Assembly (NCBI GenBank): GCA_003353825.1 | Contig: PIVW01000295.1 | Coordinates: 1-7,382 of the forward strand | DNA length: 7,382 nt | Direction of reading: 5' to 3' | Source: Chloroflexota bacterium | GTDB lineage: Bacteria > Chloroflexota > Anaerolineae > J102 | Made by a program: the position numbers and the translations under genes | Notes under the pieces: model-generated | Told to the model about the DNA's origin: nothing | Seen by the model: the letters and a program-made list of their open reading frames with translations, nothing else | The model's database searches: none | Part shown: positions 6,498-7,382 of the stretch, piece after piece | How the letters are laid out: each line of letters starts with the position of its first letter | How positions within the stretch are numbered: position 1 is the stretch's first letter

Positions 6498-6533
6498 AAA
6501 AAAAAGGCTGGCGCGCTCTAGACGCTGCCAGCC
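6498..6533 (-). terminator. Strong intrinsic terminator
   Basis: On the minus strand, GGCTGGC (6533 to 6527) pairs exactly with GCCAGCC (6512 to 6506). The stem can extend by three further pairs (CGC/GCG) with one bulged base. Eight uninterrupted T residues (6505 to 6498) follow. This is a textbook Rho-independent terminator, 33 bases after the stop of the Thr-Pro-linker protein, and it should end that transcript. The next gene starts only 29 bases beyond the T-tract. Confidence 0.92.
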
Positions 6534-6566
6534 TCTTAAGGTTACCAGGTTACGCCTTCAAAAAGG

Positions 6567-7382
6567 CTACTCAGTCACCTCGCCAAGGATCAGCGGCAGG
6601 AACAGACTGTATGGAGTCGGTGTGAGCGTCACGGTTGGCGTGTCGGTCGGAGTTGCTGTTGGGGTGGGTGTGTTGGTCGGGGTCGGGGTATCAGTCGGGG
6701 TCGCTGTTGGGGTATCGGTTGCTGTTGCTGTTGCTGTTTCAGTTGGCGTTGGACTGGGGGTGGAAGTTGGTGTGGCACTGATAACTGTGTATTCTACGTG
6801 GAGTAATGGCGCAGCATCGGCCTCTCCGTTATATGCTTCTGCTGTCCGCTTCCCACTGCCGCTGACGAAAAAGAGCATACTGTTGCCGCTGTTCCAGCCA
6901 TCTCGATTGATTATCTCCTGGACAATTGGGGCCAGGTTGGGTGTTTGATGATTTTCGTTGACACTGTTCCAGGCCGGGACATTATCCCAGGCCACCGTTG
7001 CGTTCGTTGTGGGCCGGTTCGACACATCAAAACAGCCTGTACAGCCAGCGAATGTTGCGGCATTGTCTGCGGCCTGCCCTGACAAACTCAGAAAGGTTGA
7101 CTGGCTGCCCGTTTCATCGGTCTCAAATTCAAGGTAGGCCTTGGTGATGGTGGCTCCTTGCGGCACTGTTACATTCTGGAAGCGGATGCCAACCACTTGC
7201 GATCCTTCCAGCTCCAGATCAGAACTGGTCAGATTCACGTTACCATTGCTAATCCTTTCCTCAGCATCATCAGTACTGTTGTTCACGTTCACCCGGACTT
7301 CCAGCGTACTTGGCGTTGGGGTGGCTGTGGCCGTTGGGATCGGTGTCGGGGTAACAGTTGGGGTCGCTGTGGCCGTTGGTGT
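6567..7382 (-). CDS. Modular secreted protein, C-terminal part, TP-rich linkers
   Basis: The frame is open to the right edge, so the N-terminus is outside the window; 271 residues are visible. Residues 1-26 are a Thr-Pro-Ala linker and 27-200 a globular, mostly beta domain. The domain carries a recurring signature I know from large secreted bacterial proteins: STDDAEE, SSDLEL, VGIRF, a P-x-GATIT-x-AY-x-EF-x-x-DE strand, QEIINRDGWNSGN, and GSGKRTAEAYNGE leading to APLLHVEY. It is possibly related to DNRLRE/carbohydrate-binding-module-like sandwiches, but I cannot assign a named family firmly. A CTGC motif (114-117) may form a disulfide. A second linker (204-257) is almost entirely Thr, Pro, Ala, Asp and Ser. 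The protein ends YSLFLPLILGEVTE, sharing the 'LPLI' tail with the next gene. Linkers of this kind are often O-glycosylated. A GTG at 7292 is not the start, because the domain and a linker extend upstream of it. Confidence 0.85.
   Translation of the reverse strand, partial: TPTATATPTVTPTPIPTATATPTPSTLEVRVNVNNSTDDAEERISNGNVNLTSSDLELEGSQVVGIRFQNVTVPQGATITKAYLEFETDETGSQSTFLSLSGQAADNAATFAGCTGCFDVSNRPTTNATVAWDNVPAWNSVNENHQTPNLAPIVQEIINRDGWNSGNSMLFFVSGSGKRTAEAYNGEADAAPLLHVEYTVISATPTSTPSPTPTETATATATDTPTATPTDTPTPTNTPTPTATPTDTPTVTLTPTPYSLFLPLILGEVTE
6612..6773 (-). repeat. Low-complexity Thr-Pro linker coding repeat
   Basis: These 54 codons encode a Thr-Pro-rich linker built from irregular TPT, TAT, TDTP and TNTP units. 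At DNA level the plus strand reads as GT-rich near-repeats (for example GCTGTTGCTGTTGCTGTT around 6721-6738). Such tracts change length by slippage and give a false Val-Gly frame on the plus strand. In the protein it connects the globular domain to the final LPLI tail. Confidence 0.85.
7305..7382 (-). repeat. Second Thr-Pro linker coding repeat (truncated)
   Basis: 26 codons at the window edge encode TPTATATPTVTPTPIP-like sequence ahead of the globular domain. It resembles the linker at 6612-6773 and shows that the domain is one module in a longer chain. More repeats probably continue beyond the window. Confidence 0.8.

Noticed and set aside
6622..6948. Plus-strand Val-Gly-rich 108-codon frame
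   Set aside because: It is the reverse shadow of the Thr-Pro linker codons; the minus-strand frame has a coherent domain, linker and tail.

Overview
The window looks like chromosomal DNA of a member of the Chloroflexota (Anaerolineae/Caldilineae-like); this is inferred, not proven. The clues are exported proteins with long Thr-Pro-rich linkers, two proteins ending in a short hydrophobic 'LPLI' tail, moderate GC content, and a tRNA without an encoded CCA. All three are combinations I associate with that phylum.

Layout. Positions 1-294 hold no convincing gene but contain three short perfect inverted repeats and weak promoter-like sequences ahead of a tRNA-Lys(UUU) gene (295-367). Only 10 bases after the tRNA, on the same strand, begins a complete fold-type I PLP enzyme of the class V aminotransferase group (378-1556). 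A gene-free 180-base stretch follows (1557-1736). It lies between convergent genes and carries a hairpin built around a repeat-like motif (CCTGAGCGTAGCCGAAGG).

Everything from 1737 to the right edge is on the minus strand. In transcription order it reads: the C-terminal part of a modular secreted protein (7382 to 6567, truncated by the window edge); a strong intrinsic terminator (6533 to 6498); a small exported cohesin-like protein (6468 to 5827); a Wzx-type oligosaccharide flippase (5857 to 4223); a family 2 glycosyltransferase (4226 to 3261); an internally deleted family 4 glycosyltransferase remnant (3176 to 2811); and a membrane-anchored family 2 glycosyltransferase (2795 to 1737). Overlaps and short gaps suggest one operon from 6468 to 1737. 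Its likely job is assembly and export of a lipid-linked glycan for surface polysaccharide or glycoprotein. No Wzy-type polymerase or ligase is visible here.

Most worth following up: (1) the two adjacent exported proteins, otherwise unrelated, that both end in an aromatic/hydrophobic-LPLI-hydrophobic tail, a possible uncharacterised sorting or processing signal; (2) the GT4 remnant, which keeps three separate pieces of a normal enzyme in the right order and in one open frame; (3) the strong terminator only 29 bases upstream of the first gene of the glycan operon; and (4) the tRNA-Lys fused closely to a protein gene with no visible ribosome binding site.
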